This document shows, piece after piece, positions 1-9,263 of a stretch of DNA of 64,000 nucleotides. Source of the DNA: JAHBNG01 sp039028975 (GTDB lineage: Bacteria; Chloroflexota; Anaerolineae; Caldilineales; Caldilineaceae); contig JBCCHB010000076.1 in the NCBI GenBank assembly GCA_039028975.1, positions 1 to 64,000 of the forward strand, read 5' to 3'. The notes below the pieces were generated by a model. That model was given only the letters and a program-made list of their open reading frames with translations, did no database searches and was not told where the DNA came from. A program made the translations under genes and the position numbers. Position 1 is the first letter of the stretch; each line of letters opens with the position of its first letter.

Positions 1-28
1 GCGATAGGCACGTTATCGTTATTTCACC

Positions 29-95
29 AACGGTTAGCATTCTTCTCTCCTTTATGAGCTTTGACACTCCTATTTTGAACTGCTAACCGTTTTTT
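29..95. terminator. Inverted repeat with T-run in the leading gap
   Basis: The first 333 bases hold no convincing gene. Positions 29-39 (AACGGTTAGCA) and 81-91 (TGCTAACCGTT) form a perfect 11-bp stem with a 41-base loop, followed on the plus strand by a T-run (90-95). This resembles a rho-independent terminator for a gene ending before the window, although the loop is long. The rest of the gap (96-333) shows nothing further that I can name. Confidence 0.4.
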
Positions 96-333
96 GTCAT
101 ATTCCTTCTATCCTTCAAAAAATTTTACCGGAAATGAAAGGAGTTAGCGTTTCGTTATTTTTACGTTTCCATTTTCTGCACCCTTGGCTCTAACTAGTTA
201 CTTCTAATCTTAAAAATCTGGCTAATCCCTGTTCATTTTTTCTGTCAACCTCGTGAGATCCGGTTGAACCAGTTTCGCTTCATCTTTGTGATTTTCAGTG
301 TAGGTAAGAGAGAACGTTTCTGGCTATCTACAT

Positions 334-1398
334 CTAACAGTGCTGGACTACCCAACGAATGGCCTCCACAATTGCCGTTGGTTGCTCAGCCATTACAAGG
401 TGGCCACTCTCTTCAGCCACAGAGAAACGGCTATTTGTCGATAGAGCGAGCAGATCCATTTGCATGGCGCGCCATTCTCGATCATATGATTCCGCTGGGA
501 AGGGAACGGCTTGCTGAAAGCGCTCAGCACTCCGCTTGGTGGATGCCATGACAATCGCCAACGGCTTGTTACCGAAGACAACATCGTTTTCTAACCGCAA
601 GGCTGCGATCTGTTCACAGCTTGTTTGGAAGCTCTCCAACTCCCGAAAGAGAGTCTGAGTATAATTAGTCCAGCAGCGCGGCGTGATCAAAAATTGGCGC
701 ATTTCTGGTGGATATTGAACGAAGATTTCACCCGGATAGCGTGTTCGATCAATCTCGGCAGTTGCTCTGGCTAAGAGACGTACAATCCCCAATCGTGCGC
801 CCAAAATAGCAAAAACTTTAAGCCAAGATACTTGATTTAATAGAAACCGTAATCGGCTAGGCAATCGTTGATAGATACTCTCATGGGCGCTATCGACGAA
901 GACTGCGCCAAGTACCTGTTCGGGGTAGAAGTGGACAAATGCACGAGTCGCCAATGCACCATATGAATGTCCCACAAAGATAGCTGGCTGCGTAATTCCC
1001 TCACTATCCAACAATCGTTTGAGGTCCTGCGCTATTTGGATCGCTGTCGGTGGGCTTGGCGATGGATCACTCCATCCATATCCAGGCCGATCGTAGACAT
1101 AGATAGCGGCTTCCTCCCCAATCTGCCATAAAACACGCAACCAATCCGCAGAATAGCCGCCCATACCCGATTCAACTATGACAGTAGGAGATTGATTTCC
1201 GTTGGGTTTAGATGGGCTAATTAGATGCCATTGGCGACCGTTGAGTGAAACAAGCTTGCCAAGGGGCGTTAGGTTGCGTTGCTCTTGCTGGGTACGGTAT
1301 CTCTGAATAGAGGTGGCAACCAACATCGTGGAAAAAGCAGAGATGCCAGCCGCAACGCCCCACTTAAACCAATCGGGTCTCTTACTTTCCATCGACAA
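334..1398 (-). CDS. Membrane-anchored alpha/beta hydrolase
   Basis: Protein of 354 residues with an alpha/beta-hydrolase fold. A hydrophobic stretch at about residues 11-31 looks like a single N-terminal membrane anchor or uncleaved signal. The nucleophile elbow GHSYG places the catalytic serine near residue 145; an oxyanion-type motif DRPGYGWSD lies at about 103-111 and a late histidine in ESGHLV (about residue 337) can complete the triad. These are the usual features of epoxide-hydrolase or lipase-like family members, and the substrate cannot be read from the sequence. It stands alone on the minus strand, about 130 bases downstream of the end of the oxidoreductase gene. Confidence 0.85.
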   Translation of the reverse strand: MSMESKRPDWFKWGVAAGISAFSTMLVATSIQRYRTQQEQRNLTPLGKLVSLNGRQWHLISPSKPNGNQSPTVIVESGMGGYSADWLRVLWQIGEEAAIYVYDRPGYGWSDPSPSPPTAIQIAQDLKRLLDSEGITQPAIFVGHSYGALATRAFVHFYPEQVLGAVFVDSAHESIYQRLPSRLRFLLNQVSWLKVFAILGARLGIVRLLARATAEIDRTRYPGEIFVQYPPEMRQFLITPRCWTNYTQTLFRELESFQTSCEQIAALRLENDVVFGNKPLAIVMASTKRSAERFQQAVPFPAESYDREWRAMQMDLLALSTNSRFSVAEESGHLVMAEQPTAIVEAIRWVVQHC

Positions 1399-1531
1399 AC
1401 TTCAATTTTATACTGTATTCCTCAGTACTCATTCCTAAAGAGCAGTAAAGAGCGCTATCAATGAGAGATTCTCCCGGGGGACGCCAAAGAAATGACATTG
1501 CGCTCATCTTGGTACAGGCGAAGCCGGTATT

Positions 1532-2482
1532 CTAGAGTTCACCCTCAATTTGATCAACCAATTTGATCGTATGAATCACGTCTCGTAGATCGCTACTTGG
1601 GACCTTGCCATTCTGTACACAATCGATAAAGTGTTGATGCATGGTGTAGGTGCCTTCATACTTATAGACATCTTCTTGAGCCACGCCATCGACTTCCCAG
1701 CCGCCCATCACTGACTTCTGATTGTCCTGATGGATCTCAATGGAGCCAGGAATGTCCATGTAACAACCCACACCCACACCATGGAGTTCGGAGCGCAGAA
1801 CCCTTCCGCCTGAGGCTCGATTGCCAAAGACAGTACCCGTCACGCCATTGTCAAAGCGAATGAGCGCAGTATAGCAGTTGCGATGCTCCGATCCAAAATT
1901 ATCGCGATAGGCAGTGACGTCGGTCGGTTCGCTGCCAGCCATATATCGAACGAGATCGACGATATGAGTCACATCATCCCAAAGTGTCGTCGACAAAACC
2001 CTGGCCGAATCACCCAAGAGCTGCTTATTGAAGGTCGCTACCACGGTTGAGGTTGGTCCCTGTGCACTAACTCGCTTCATGGCTTCCCTTGTAATGGCAG
2101 CGTGTCTTCGCTGATAGCCGACCATGGCGTACCTGTCGTTGGCAATGGCAGCATCGAGCAACTGCTGGGTCTCATCGCTATTCCGACCAGGTGGCTTTTC
2201 AATAAAAATGTGTTTGCCCGCGTTAAGGCAGTCCAGGGCAGGCTGCAGCAACCATCGCTCATGCATGACACAGTAGATAATGTCCAGATCAACATTATCC
2301 AGCATCTCCCTGTGATTGCTGTATACGTTCTGGAATCCATATTTCTCAACTACCTGATCGAGTCGCTCTTCATCTAATTCACAAACGGCGGTCATCTCAA
2401 CATCTTCCAGCCGATTGACATTGGGGTAGTGGGCGTTCTGACTACGTCCGCCTGCGCCAATAAAACCAGCACGTAATTTCAT
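1532..2482 (-). CDS. Gfo/Idh/MocA family oxidoreductase
   Basis: Protein of 316 residues. The N-terminus has a Rossmann nucleotide-binding loop (GFIGAGGRSQNAHYP, about residues 6-20), and the family hallmark EKPPGRN follows at about residue 96. The C-terminal half is the alpha/beta substrate domain. Family members use NAD(P) to oxidise or reduce sugars, inositols or their derivatives; the exact substrate is not evident. A GGAG ribosome site lies 8-12 bases before the ATG. It is transcribed alone; the 500-base upstream gap carries a palindromic repeat (2621-2748). Confidence 0.88.
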   Translation of the reverse strand: MKLRAGFIGAGGRSQNAHYPNVNRLEDVEMTAVCELDEERLDQVVEKYGFQNVYSNHREMLDNVDLDIIYCVMHERWLLQPALDCLNAGKHIFIEKPPGRNSDETQQLLDAAIANDRYAMVGYQRRHAAITREAMKRVSAQGPTSTVVATFNKQLLGDSARVLSTTLWDDVTHIVDLVRYMAGSEPTDVTAYRDNFGSEHRNCYTALIRFDNGVTGTVFGNRASGGRVLRSELHGVGVGCYMDIPGSIEIHQDNQKSVMGGWEVDGVAQEDVYKYEGTYTMHQHFIDCVQNGKVPSSDLRDVIHTIKLVDQIEGEL

Positions 2483-3020
2483 TTTTGAATCTCCATATTC
2501 AATATATCCTGCGGTTGGCCATAGATGAGAAAAATATCACTGTATTCAATCAAGTACAGCTTTCTCATCTATGCCAGATCTAAAAATAAAGGGCATAGTT
2601 CATGCGAGCTAAGGTATGGCTAACAAATTCAGATAGAACGTGTCATTTCGAGCGAAGGGAGAAATCTTTGCCTTCACTCAAGTGGAGCGGTAGATTTCTC
2701 CTCGAGGACTCGTCGAAATGACACGCAATGACCGCTCGGAATTTGTTAACCTGTTTCTTTCGCACACAAGCCATGCCAAATAAAGTAACTTTTCTTGGCA
2801 CTAAAAAGAATCCACAGAGAGTATAGGCTTGAAACCTAGATATACTCGGAGGAATTTGTTATTTCTACGCTAGATTCCGGAATCACATGTAGAGCCATAT
2901 TCTTTACTATGTTGGTTCTCAAAACCGAAGTAGCACAGCCGCGACAGATTCTGTTGAATCAGCAGGATATCTGATACAATCGAATTGAAAGGAAATGCTC
3001 TTTTTGAATTGGAGGCTCTT
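2483..3020. other. Gene-free region with palindromic elements
   Basis: This 538-base gap between divergent genes carries a long palindromic repeat (2621-2748, listed separately). A second inverted repeat has arms GAGTATA (2819-2825) and TATACTC (2841-2847) with GG/CC pairing inside, and could be an operator or a small hairpin. Only weak open frames occur in it, with no family resemblance. Confidence 0.5.
2621..2748. repeat. Palindromic MITE-like repeat (TGTCATTTCGAG type)
   Basis: The outer arms are TAACAAATTC (2621-2630) and GAATTTGTTA (2739-2748). Inside them TGTCATTTCGA (2641-2651) pairs with TCGAAATGACA (2723-2733), and GAGAAATCT pairs with AGATTTCTC around 2660 and 2692. Nested complementary arms of about 128 bases in total, without a coding frame, fit a miniature inverted-repeat element. 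The word TGTCATTTCGAGCGAAG is a familiar dispersed repeat core in many bacterial genomes. Only one copy is present in this window. Confidence 0.6.
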
Positions 3021-4091
3021 ATGAACAATATGAACAGACGTAGATTTCTCAACACATCAGCGGCCTTGAGCTGTGCAGCCTTGTTAGGGAGCAGTAGTTG
3101 CACAATTTCGCCTCAAGCCAATATCGATAGCCATTCGACAACACTCTTTGCCGAAGCTACCACTCAAGCAAACAATCCACTTCGTTCTAACCCAGAAACC
3201 GAACCAATAACGAATATTGTTCAAGCAGCTCACCATTTTTTAGATGGGCTTAATGACACTCAACGAGAAAAGGCCACCTATGGATTTACAAGTGAGGAGC
3301 GTTTTCGATGGCACTGGACTACGCTAAATAGGTTTCCACGCAACGGTCTAGCTCTACGCGAAATGAACGAAGAACAGAAGCTACGTGCGCTGATGCTGCT
3401 TCGCTCAAGTCTGTCTCAGATTGGCGCGGAAAAAGTGCTCAACATCATGTCCTTAGAATTTGACTTGAGCAGTGATCCTGAGCTTTACTTCGTCACCATC
3501 TTTGGCAATCCTAGTACAGTTCGGCCTTGGGGCTGGCGTTGGGAAGGTCATCACCAATCTCAACACTTCACCATCGTCGGGAATTCTTTGCACTCAACCC
3601 CTTTTTTCCTTGGCGCATGGCCAACCAAATCAAGATCAGGAGTGCGGCCTATGCTTCGCGAAGAAGATGCTGCCCTAGAGCTAATCAACTCGCTGGGCGG
3701 AGAAGCACTTGAAACAGCACGATTCGAAAGACGTACGCTAATGCATCACGTAACTCAAAACCAAGCTCGTGTTGTCCCCTTAGATCCGGTCGGTCTGTTG
3801 TATAGAGATATGAGTCATCAACAACAAGCTCTAGTAGAGGAGATCATTCAAACCTATTTGGAGACTCAGATTGAGCCCATTGCCCAGTCAAGCATCACTC
3901 GTATTCATGAAGCCGGATTAGATTCTATTCGCTTTGGCTGGGCGGGCAACGTGGAGTCCAGCAAACCCCAATACTATCGTTTACAAGGCAAAACCTTCTT
4001 GCTGGAATTTGACAACTCTCGTGATGGTGGGACGCATATTCATTCTGTTTGGCGAGACTTTGAACGTGATTTTGGGCTTCACCGTCTATAG
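3021..4091 (+). CDS. DUF3500 domain lipoprotein, Tat-exported
   Basis: Protein of 356 residues from this start. I chose the ATG at 3021 over one 36 bases upstream because a strong site GGAGG (3011-3015) lies six bases before it and because it directly precedes a twin-arginine signal, NRRRFLNTS. A cysteine in GSSSC at about residue 27 can serve as a lipobox. The C-terminus carries THIHSVWRDFERDFG, the signature I associate with DUF3500. The family is widespread in exported bacterial proteins but its function is unknown. The gene stands alone and is followed convergently by the 4289-5104 gene, with a family-A repeat between them. Confidence 0.85.
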   Translation: MNNMNRRRFLNTSAALSCAALLGSSSCTISPQANIDSHSTTLFAEATTQANNPLRSNPETEPITNIVQAAHHFLDGLNDTQREKATYGFTSEERFRWHWTTLNRFPRNGLALREMNEEQKLRALMLLRSSLSQIGAEKVLNIMSLEFDLSSDPELYFVTIFGNPSTVRPWGWRWEGHHQSQHFTIVGNSLHSTPFFLGAWPTKSRSGVRPMLREEDAALELINSLGGEALETARFERRTLMHHVTQNQARVVPLDPVGLLYRDMSHQQQALVEEIIQTYLETQIEPIAQSSITRIHEAGLDSIRFGWAGNVESSKPQYYRLQGKTFLLEFDNSRDGGTHIHSVWRDFERDFGLHRL

Positions 4092-4118
4092 CTGAGAAGT
4101 AGCACCAACGAGTTAGCT

Positions 4119-4204
4119 TATACCGTGGTCGCTTTGAAAAGCAGAGTTTTCTGCATCCTCTACAGGAGAGAGCAAATTCGGGATTTCAAACAGGACTGAT
4201 CATA
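4119..4204 (-). repeat. Family A repeat, copy 1 (degenerate)
   Basis: This begins TATACCGTGGTCGCTTTG and ends GATTTCAAACAGGACTGATC, matching the reverse orientation of the better copies at 56201 and 60079. The central part keeps the family core, TTTTCTGCATCCTCTACAGG followed by AGAGAGC. It lies between two convergent genes, so it may also act as a bidirectional transcript end. Confidence 0.55.
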
Positions 4205-4288
4205 GACCTCTTATCGGCCGCTGTTCTCTTAGTGCCGCACGTGGTGTGCTTCGCTCTATGATTTGTACAGTCAGATTTTTGGAATGAC

Positions 4289-5104
4289 CTAAATCGAATC
4301 CAACATTGTCCGCACAAATCGCGTATCCGCTCGCGCCAGATCGATAACCGTCTCGGTCGGTTCGGAATATTCAGAATGGATGCTCACTGCGCCAGAGAAG
4401 TTCATGGACTTGAGCGTAGATAGCGTGGTCTTCCAGTCAACTAACCCCCACCCAAGCGTGCGCACCGACTTGGCCCAGGTCATTTCGCCATCTTTGACCA
4501 TACGTTCGTGGATAAAATCCTTAAAGGCAAGTATCGAGAGGTAATCGCTGACTATATCAAGAGCCATATCGATAGGTTCGCCACAGATTGAAAGGTGTCC
4601 TGGATCGCTGAAGATGCCAATGTGCTGCGGGTCAAAGCCCTTGACAAGATTCATGGCTGCACACGAATTGAGACCCATGGAGCGCCCAGAGTGGTTGTGG
4701 ACCACAGTCTGCACGCCGGTCTTGGCAGAAAGTTCCTGAAAGCCATCTAGGTAGTCACGGATTCGATCAACTTCCTCCCAATATCTCATACCTGGCTTCC
4801 AGTGCCAGTAACCTAACTTAATGTGCTTCACACCAGCTTCGCCACAAGCCGCGTAATAGCGTTCGGCGTAGTCGATATCGGGACGGCTAAAGTCACCTGG
4901 AGCAGTGACTAATGGGATTGAGAGTCCTTCATCAGCAAAGAGCTTGGCGGCTTCGGGGAGGGCTGTCTCGATATTGTCTGGATTCACTGGGTAGCCGTTG
5001 CGCACGCACAGGTCTGCGCCATCGACGCCCACTGTTTGGAGCGCTTCGCGGATACCGTGGATATCCAGCCCCTCCAAATGCTTGGTAAACATAATAAATT
5101 TCAT
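4289..5104 (-). CDS. Sugar phosphate isomerase/epimerase, TIM barrel
   Basis: Protein of 271 residues of the xylose-isomerase-like TIM-barrel family (AP_endonuc_2 type). The start at 5104 follows AAGAAGGA with good spacing; an earlier in-frame ATG at 5194 would add 30 residues without family character. Likely metal ligands lie in HNHSGRSMG, FSDPGHL and the late HSEYSEP segment. Family members isomerise or epimerise keto-sugars and inositol derivatives. It is the last gene of the importer operon that starts at 13078, which suggests a catabolic step for the imported compound; the exact reaction cannot be assigned. Confidence 0.82.
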   Translation of the reverse strand: MKFIMFTKHLEGLDIHGIREALQTVGVDGADLCVRNGYPVNPDNIETALPEAAKLFADEGLSIPLVTAPGDFSRPDIDYAERYYAACGEAGVKHIKLGYWHWKPGMRYWEEVDRIRDYLDGFQELSAKTGVQTVVHNHSGRSMGLNSCAAMNLVKGFDPQHIGIFSDPGHLSICGEPIDMALDIVSDYLSILAFKDFIHERMVKDGEMTWAKSVRTLGWGLVDWKTTLSTLKSMNFSGAVSIHSEYSEPTETVIDLARADTRFVRTMLDSI

Positions 5105-5214
5105 GGTATGGTTCCTTCTTAGTTTTAGGGAATCGATAGAGGATTGTCGATGGTCGACTGTCACTGATTGCCACTGTAATGACCTGCTATCCACTACCCA
5201 CTATCCTATCAATT

Positions 5215-6228
5215 CTACAGATCCCATTCATAGTCTACATATCCTTCGTCTTGCACGAGGCTAGCAGACTTGAACATGGTTTGCAAGTCACCTTGAGGTT
5301 GATAATTAATGAGACTTTTACCTTTGGTGATGCAGTGGTCATATCGATACCAAACCGGAAGTGTGACCTCCAACGGTTCGACGCCAGTTCTGTCAGCCAA
5401 GAGAGCAGCCCCTTCAGGGAGGGAAAAGGGTGTAGGGGAGCCACAATTGAAATCTTCATTGATAGCACCCGGCTCTAGGGTAGCACAGACGAGCATATGG
5501 GCAATATCTCGGGCATCGTTGGGCTGGTAGACCCAAGGCTGCCCATCCACATAGCGTACGCTACAGGGTTGCTCCATACTGACAGCCTGCTTCTCAATAT
5601 CATGCCAAAGTTCGGAGCCGTCGCTCATATAAAGTTCACCCTGGCCCCATGCCTGACAACGCTTTAACATGCCGACGACGCTGCCTACAGTAAAGTGACC
5701 AAAGATTGCGTCACCGGAACGGACGTGGCTAGGACGTACAATGGAATAGCGCAGCCCTGCTTCACGATGGTTACGTTTGACAAACTCTTCACCAAATAGT
5801 TTAACTAGAGAGTATTCGCCATTGGGTCGTTTGGGATGCAACTCGTCAACGGGGTGGTAGGCACAGGCAATGGTCTCACCATTGTTGGGGAAGACACCCG
5901 AAGAACTCACATAGACGAGCCGATCCAACTTATCCGCGAACTCGCCACAGACGTTGGCCATAAGCCGGTTTATCTGGAGGTTGTTTTCAAATTGGGGGCC
6001 GACGTAGTTGGCTGTATGGACCACGGCATCAACGCCATTGACGGCCTCACGCACGAACGTTTCGTCGGTCAGATCACCCTTGGCCAGTTCGATATCAAGA
6101 CCATCCAGGCGATTCATGGCGGGATCGTCGGGGAGAACAGTGCCGCGGACTTCGTGATTTTTATCCAGCAATTGACGCACGAGGCGACAACCTACCTGTC
6201 CCGCGGCACCAGCTACAAGAATTTTCAT
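5215..6228 (-). CDS. NAD-dependent epimerase/dehydratase
   Basis: Protein of 337 residues, an extended short-chain dehydrogenase. The N-terminal MKILVAGAAGQVGCRL holds the glycine-rich NAD motif (GAAGQVG). YVSSSGVFP and a downstream YSLVK give the Ser/Tyr/Lys catalytic set (the Y-x-x-x-K is in GEYSLVKLFGEEF). Substrates in this family are usually nucleotide sugars, but in catabolic operons free sugar acids and sugar derivatives are also used. The 110-base gap to the next gene (5105-5214) contains short direct words with CACT/CCACTA but no clear hairpin. It belongs to the operon running from 13078 down to 4289. Confidence 0.87.
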   Translation of the reverse strand: MKILVAGAAGQVGCRLVRQLLDKNHEVRGTVLPDDPAMNRLDGLDIELAKGDLTDETFVREAVNGVDAVVHTANYVGPQFENNLQINRLMANVCGEFADKLDRLVYVSSSGVFPNNGETIACAYHPVDELHPKRPNGEYSLVKLFGEEFVKRNHREAGLRYSIVRPSHVRSGDAIFGHFTVGSVVGMLKRCQAWGQGELYMSDGSELWHDIEKQAVSMEQPCSVRYVDGQPWVYQPNDARDIAHMLVCATLEPGAINEDFNCGSPTPFSLPEGAALLADRTGVEPLEVTLPVWYRYDHCITKGKSLINYQPQGDLQTMFKSASLVQDEGYVDYEWDL

Positions 6229-6276
6229 GGGGAATTCCTCCTTGGCATTAACAATAAATTATTGTCTATTCACTGA

Positions 6277-6663
6277 TTAATTATTTAGACGCCAATCATA
6301 TGGCAATAAAGCTTGGAGCGTTGCAACCACATTACTATTCACCTGTACTTCGGTTTTCAGGTTGTCTTTATGAAGTTGGCTAATAAACTCACGGCAGCGC
6401 CCACAGGGTGGCATGATGTGACCATCCCAACCAACGGCAATCATTTTCAGAACGCGATTTTCACCAGCAGTGATCATAGCAGCAGCGGCAGCATGTTCTG
6501 CACAGAATCCCATGGAGCAGGCTGTATCAATGCAGACTCCAGTATAGACGTTGCCACGCTCAGTGAGCAATGCTGCACCCACACCACCTGCCTCCACAAA
6601 TTTGGAGAGTTTTTGAGGGTTCACAACGGTTTTGGCTTGGGTGTAGAGTTCGTCGAAAGTCAT
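6277..6663 (-). CDS. Cytidine deaminase-like protein
   Basis: Protein of 128 residues, normal for tetrameric cytidine deaminases. Zinc and catalytic residues are clear: CAEHAA supplies the first Cys ligand and the Glu proton shuttle, and PPCGRCREF supplies the other two Cys ligands. The family hydrolyses cytidine or deoxycytidine to uridine. The motif variants (CAEH rather than CAER, PPCGRC rather than SPCGAC) put it in the looser cytidine/blasticidin-deaminase-like group, so the natural substrate is open. It sits inside a sugar-catabolic operon, 48 bases before the epimerase and 20 bases after the enolase-family gene. Confidence 0.85.
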   Translation of the reverse strand: MTFDELYTQAKTVVNPQKLSKFVEAGGVGAALLTERGNVYTGVCIDTACSMGFCAEHAAAAAMITAGENRVLKMIAVGWDGHIMPPCGRCREFISQLHKDNLKTEVQVNSNVVATLQALLPYDWRLNN

Positions 6664-6683
6664 GAGTTCGAGTTAACCTATCC

Positions 6684-8075
6684 TTAAGTTGAATCTGGCA
6701 GCGTTCGTTCAATCTCTGACAAGCGATATCCGAAACCTGGCCCCTTTAACGAAGCCAGATCGACGATTCCATTGAGGCGGCGATAGAGGCCCGGATGCAC
6801 TTCTTCTTCGGCTAACGACGCGTCTGGATAGAATTGCATCGCGTTTGTCTCAACCCCCATAATTGTACCAGCATGAGCGGCAAGAAGCACATGGGGGATC
6901 TGAGCTAACATAGGGTTGGTCAGATCTTGGACCATCAGGGTCATGCCGTGGGCTTTTGCCCAACAGAGGGAAAGCAGCGCGCCCGTTTGGGTTTTGCAGG
7001 TCTTCAGGGCCACACCAGTCCATCCCAATGAGCGACCTAGACGAATAATCTCCCAGTCATGGGCACTCTCATCCATAAAGAGTGGTTTACGGGCAGAGAC
7101 ACTGTGGACGTCGATACGGTTTTCTTCTAAGTCGTAGGGAAAGGGTTGCTCGACGTAGAGAATCATGCCGTAGATGCGAGGGTATTCTTTCACTAGCTTG
7201 TCTAAGATCTGGTTAACGTAAGTCGGATCCAGGACGGTGCAGTTAAAGTCGCTCGTCAGCCAATCCACATTGTTTTCCATGGCAATCTGACCAACAGACA
7301 CCAAGCGTTGATAATCCCATTCGGCATCATTGCCACGTAGCTTGACTTTCAGGCAATTGAGACCGTCCCGCTGAATCCAATCCGCAAGCAATAATGGATA
7401 GCCGTCGTCTGGCTCATTGCCAGTTAGCTCATCTGCCGTAAGTGGGTCGAGGCCACCAACCAAGTGCCATGCCGGAAGTTGCTGAGGAGCAAGGGCAAAG
7501 AAATCTTTAGGGTAAAGCCCCTCAAAGTTCACACTAGTGTCGTCGGCTGGCTCCAAAAAAGCAGCAAGGTCTTGATTCATATAGGGCGGCTTATACGTCT
7601 CGTAGATTGGTACATCGTGAAGCACGCCGTATGCATCATGAAGGGCAAGGTCAAAGGTTGAACAGCAGACCAGCGCGGCCAGCCATGGCATGGGTTCTGC
7701 GTCGGCTCCACGCTTTTGATTTAGCTGCTCTAGCAAACCGGGCAAAACCGCCTTCTGAAAGGCATGACCAACTTCCAGGGGATGACCGACGTGCTCAAAG
7801 TCATCCCATGCTGTTGCCAACATTTGTGAGAACTTTTTGAGTGCATCGTGACGTTCGGTAAAGGTCAAATCGCTGGGCCAAACCCACTGGACGCTGAGGG
7901 GCGTTTCTCCCCATCCTTGGGCAGAGCGACCATCTTGGTTAGTAACGGTCATGCAGACCCTGGCACAAGTAACGGTGGTTAGCGTTTCGGGGCCAAATTT
8001 GAGCGGGACACGGGTTTCAACAGGGAGGAAGTAAAGTTTGGTTGAGATGTGGTGGAGATCGTATTGGTTTGGCAT
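6684..8075 (-). CDS. Enolase-superfamily (mandelate racemase-like) enzyme
   Basis: Protein of 463 residues from the ATG at 8075, giving the N-terminus MPNQYDLHH; the longer frame from 8126 adds 17 unlikely residues. Superfamily landmarks are visible in order: KVKLRGN with the K-x-K base, a metal ligand in TSDFNC, YVEQPF with the second metal ligand and FMDESAHD with the third. The family abstracts a proton alpha to a carboxylate and often dehydrates or racemises sugar acids. Next to a 2-hydroxyacid dehydrogenase and an importer this suggests sugar-acid breakdown. It is longer than the usual 350-400 residues, mainly in the N-terminal half. Confidence 0.8.
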   Translation of the reverse strand: MPNQYDLHHISTKLYFLPVETRVPLKFGPETLTTVTCARVCMTVTNQDGRSAQGWGETPLSVQWVWPSDLTFTERHDALKKFSQMLATAWDDFEHVGHPLEVGHAFQKAVLPGLLEQLNQKRGADAEPMPWLAALVCCSTFDLALHDAYGVLHDVPIYETYKPPYMNQDLAAFLEPADDTSVNFEGLYPKDFFALAPQQLPAWHLVGGLDPLTADELTGNEPDDGYPLLLADWIQRDGLNCLKVKLRGNDAEWDYQRLVSVGQIAMENNVDWLTSDFNCTVLDPTYVNQILDKLVKEYPRIYGMILYVEQPFPYDLEENRIDVHSVSARKPLFMDESAHDWEIIRLGRSLGWTGVALKTCKTQTGALLSLCWAKAHGMTLMVQDLTNPMLAQIPHVLLAAHAGTIMGVETNAMQFYPDASLAEEEVHPGLYRRLNGIVDLASLKGPGFGYRLSEIERTLPDST

Positions 8076-8183
8076 GTGTAGTTTCTGTCTCTTATGGCAA
8101 TTTTGCTCATACTCCAGTAGGCCCAAGTCTCAAGGTTGGAGCTACGTTATCATTGCTTATTTGATCTTATTGAGAGATATCAC

Positions 8184-9191
8184 CTACGCCATGATCTTTA
8201 ACCGCTCGTATGAGACAGCTAGCCTCATTGGCTCATTGTTGAAGAAACGTTCCACGTCGTAGACAATCTCTTCCACCAATCGCATTCGGGTCTCGTTGGT
8301 ATGGCCTGAAACATGAGGGGACAGAAACGCGTTGTCCACATCACGGATGGGGTGGTCTGCGGCTAAGGGCTCTTTCTCAAAGACATCAATGTAGGCGGTA
8401 AAGCGATTTTTTTGCAGTTCTTCAACCAATGCATCTTGGTCTAAAACCCAGGAACGAGCCGTGTGCACAAAGAGTGCGCCATCACGAATCGACTGAAAGT
8501 GAGCACGGGTGATCATCTTCTCGGTTTCTGATGTGGTAGGTGCATGGACTGAGATGATATCCCCCGTGGAAAATAGTTCTTCTAGCGAGACGGTGCGCAC
8601 GCCAAGCGCGTTTGCACCTTCTTCAGGCAGATAGGGATCGTAGACCATCACATCACAGTGGAAGGGTTTAAGCAGAGCAATGACCCGCCGCCCCACCATG
8701 CTGGCCGAAACAATGCCTACCTTCTTGGAATAGAGACAATGACCATAGTCCTGATCCTGTTTGCTTTTCCAGCCCTTCTCTTCCTTCATGATGCGGTTAT
8801 ACTTATATAGATTGCGCTGACCGCTGAGCATGGCCCATAGCGTGTATTCGGCCACTGATTCTGCAATTACGTTGGCGGCGCTGCACAGCACAATGCCCCG
8901 CTCATGGCCCGCTGGTGCCAAACGTGTTTTGACGGTACCCGCAGCGTGGCCCACGATCTTCAAGTCGGGCGCGTATTGTAGATGTTCGTCGGTAATGTTG
9001 GGCGAACCCCAGGAGGTGATGATTACTTCGGCCCCTGGAATCAGTTCCAGCAGCTCGTCCGAGGTGTAGTTGCGCTCCATCTCGTTCCAGACGACGGTGC
9101 CGAGACTTTCTAATGTTTGAATTGCTTTTGGGGAAAGAATTTCTTTGGATAGGCCAGTTGGGGGGAGGTAAAGGATTTTTCTTTGTGTCAT
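8184..9191 (-). CDS. D-isomer-specific 2-hydroxyacid dehydrogenase
   Basis: Protein of 335 residues. The NAD-binding motif is VGIVSASMVGRRV (about residues 158-170), slightly degenerate from GxGxxG. The catalytic Arg is in HTARSWVLD, the Glu in DVFEKEPL and the acid/base His in SPHVSGHT. It reduces or oxidises 2-keto/2-hydroxy acids with NAD(P). It lies between the permease gene (9264) and the enolase-family gene in the same transcriptional direction, consistent with a role in oxidising a sugar-derived acid. Confidence 0.87.
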   Translation of the reverse strand: MTQRKILYLPPTGLSKEILSPKAIQTLESLGTVVWNEMERNYTSDELLELIPGAEVIITSWGSPNITDEHLQYAPDLKIVGHAAGTVKTRLAPAGHERGIVLCSAANVIAESVAEYTLWAMLSGQRNLYKYNRIMKEEKGWKSKQDQDYGHCLYSKKVGIVSASMVGRRVIALLKPFHCDVMVYDPYLPEEGANALGVRTVSLEELFSTGDIISVHAPTTSETEKMITRAHFQSIRDGALFVHTARSWVLDQDALVEELQKNRFTAYIDVFEKEPLAADHPIRDVDNAFLSPHVSGHTNETRMRLVEEIVYDVERFFNNEPMRLAVSYERLKIMA

Positions 9192-9263
9192 GATTTACCT
9201 ATATTAATTTGCCCTTTGGAGCATGATAGGGAACGGTCAACGTTATGCTTATCAAGATATCTA

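Noticed and set aside
5836..6276. 146-codon plus-strand open frame opposite the epimerase gene
   Set aside because: It is the mirror of a strongly conserved Rossmann-fold coding region and has no independent support.
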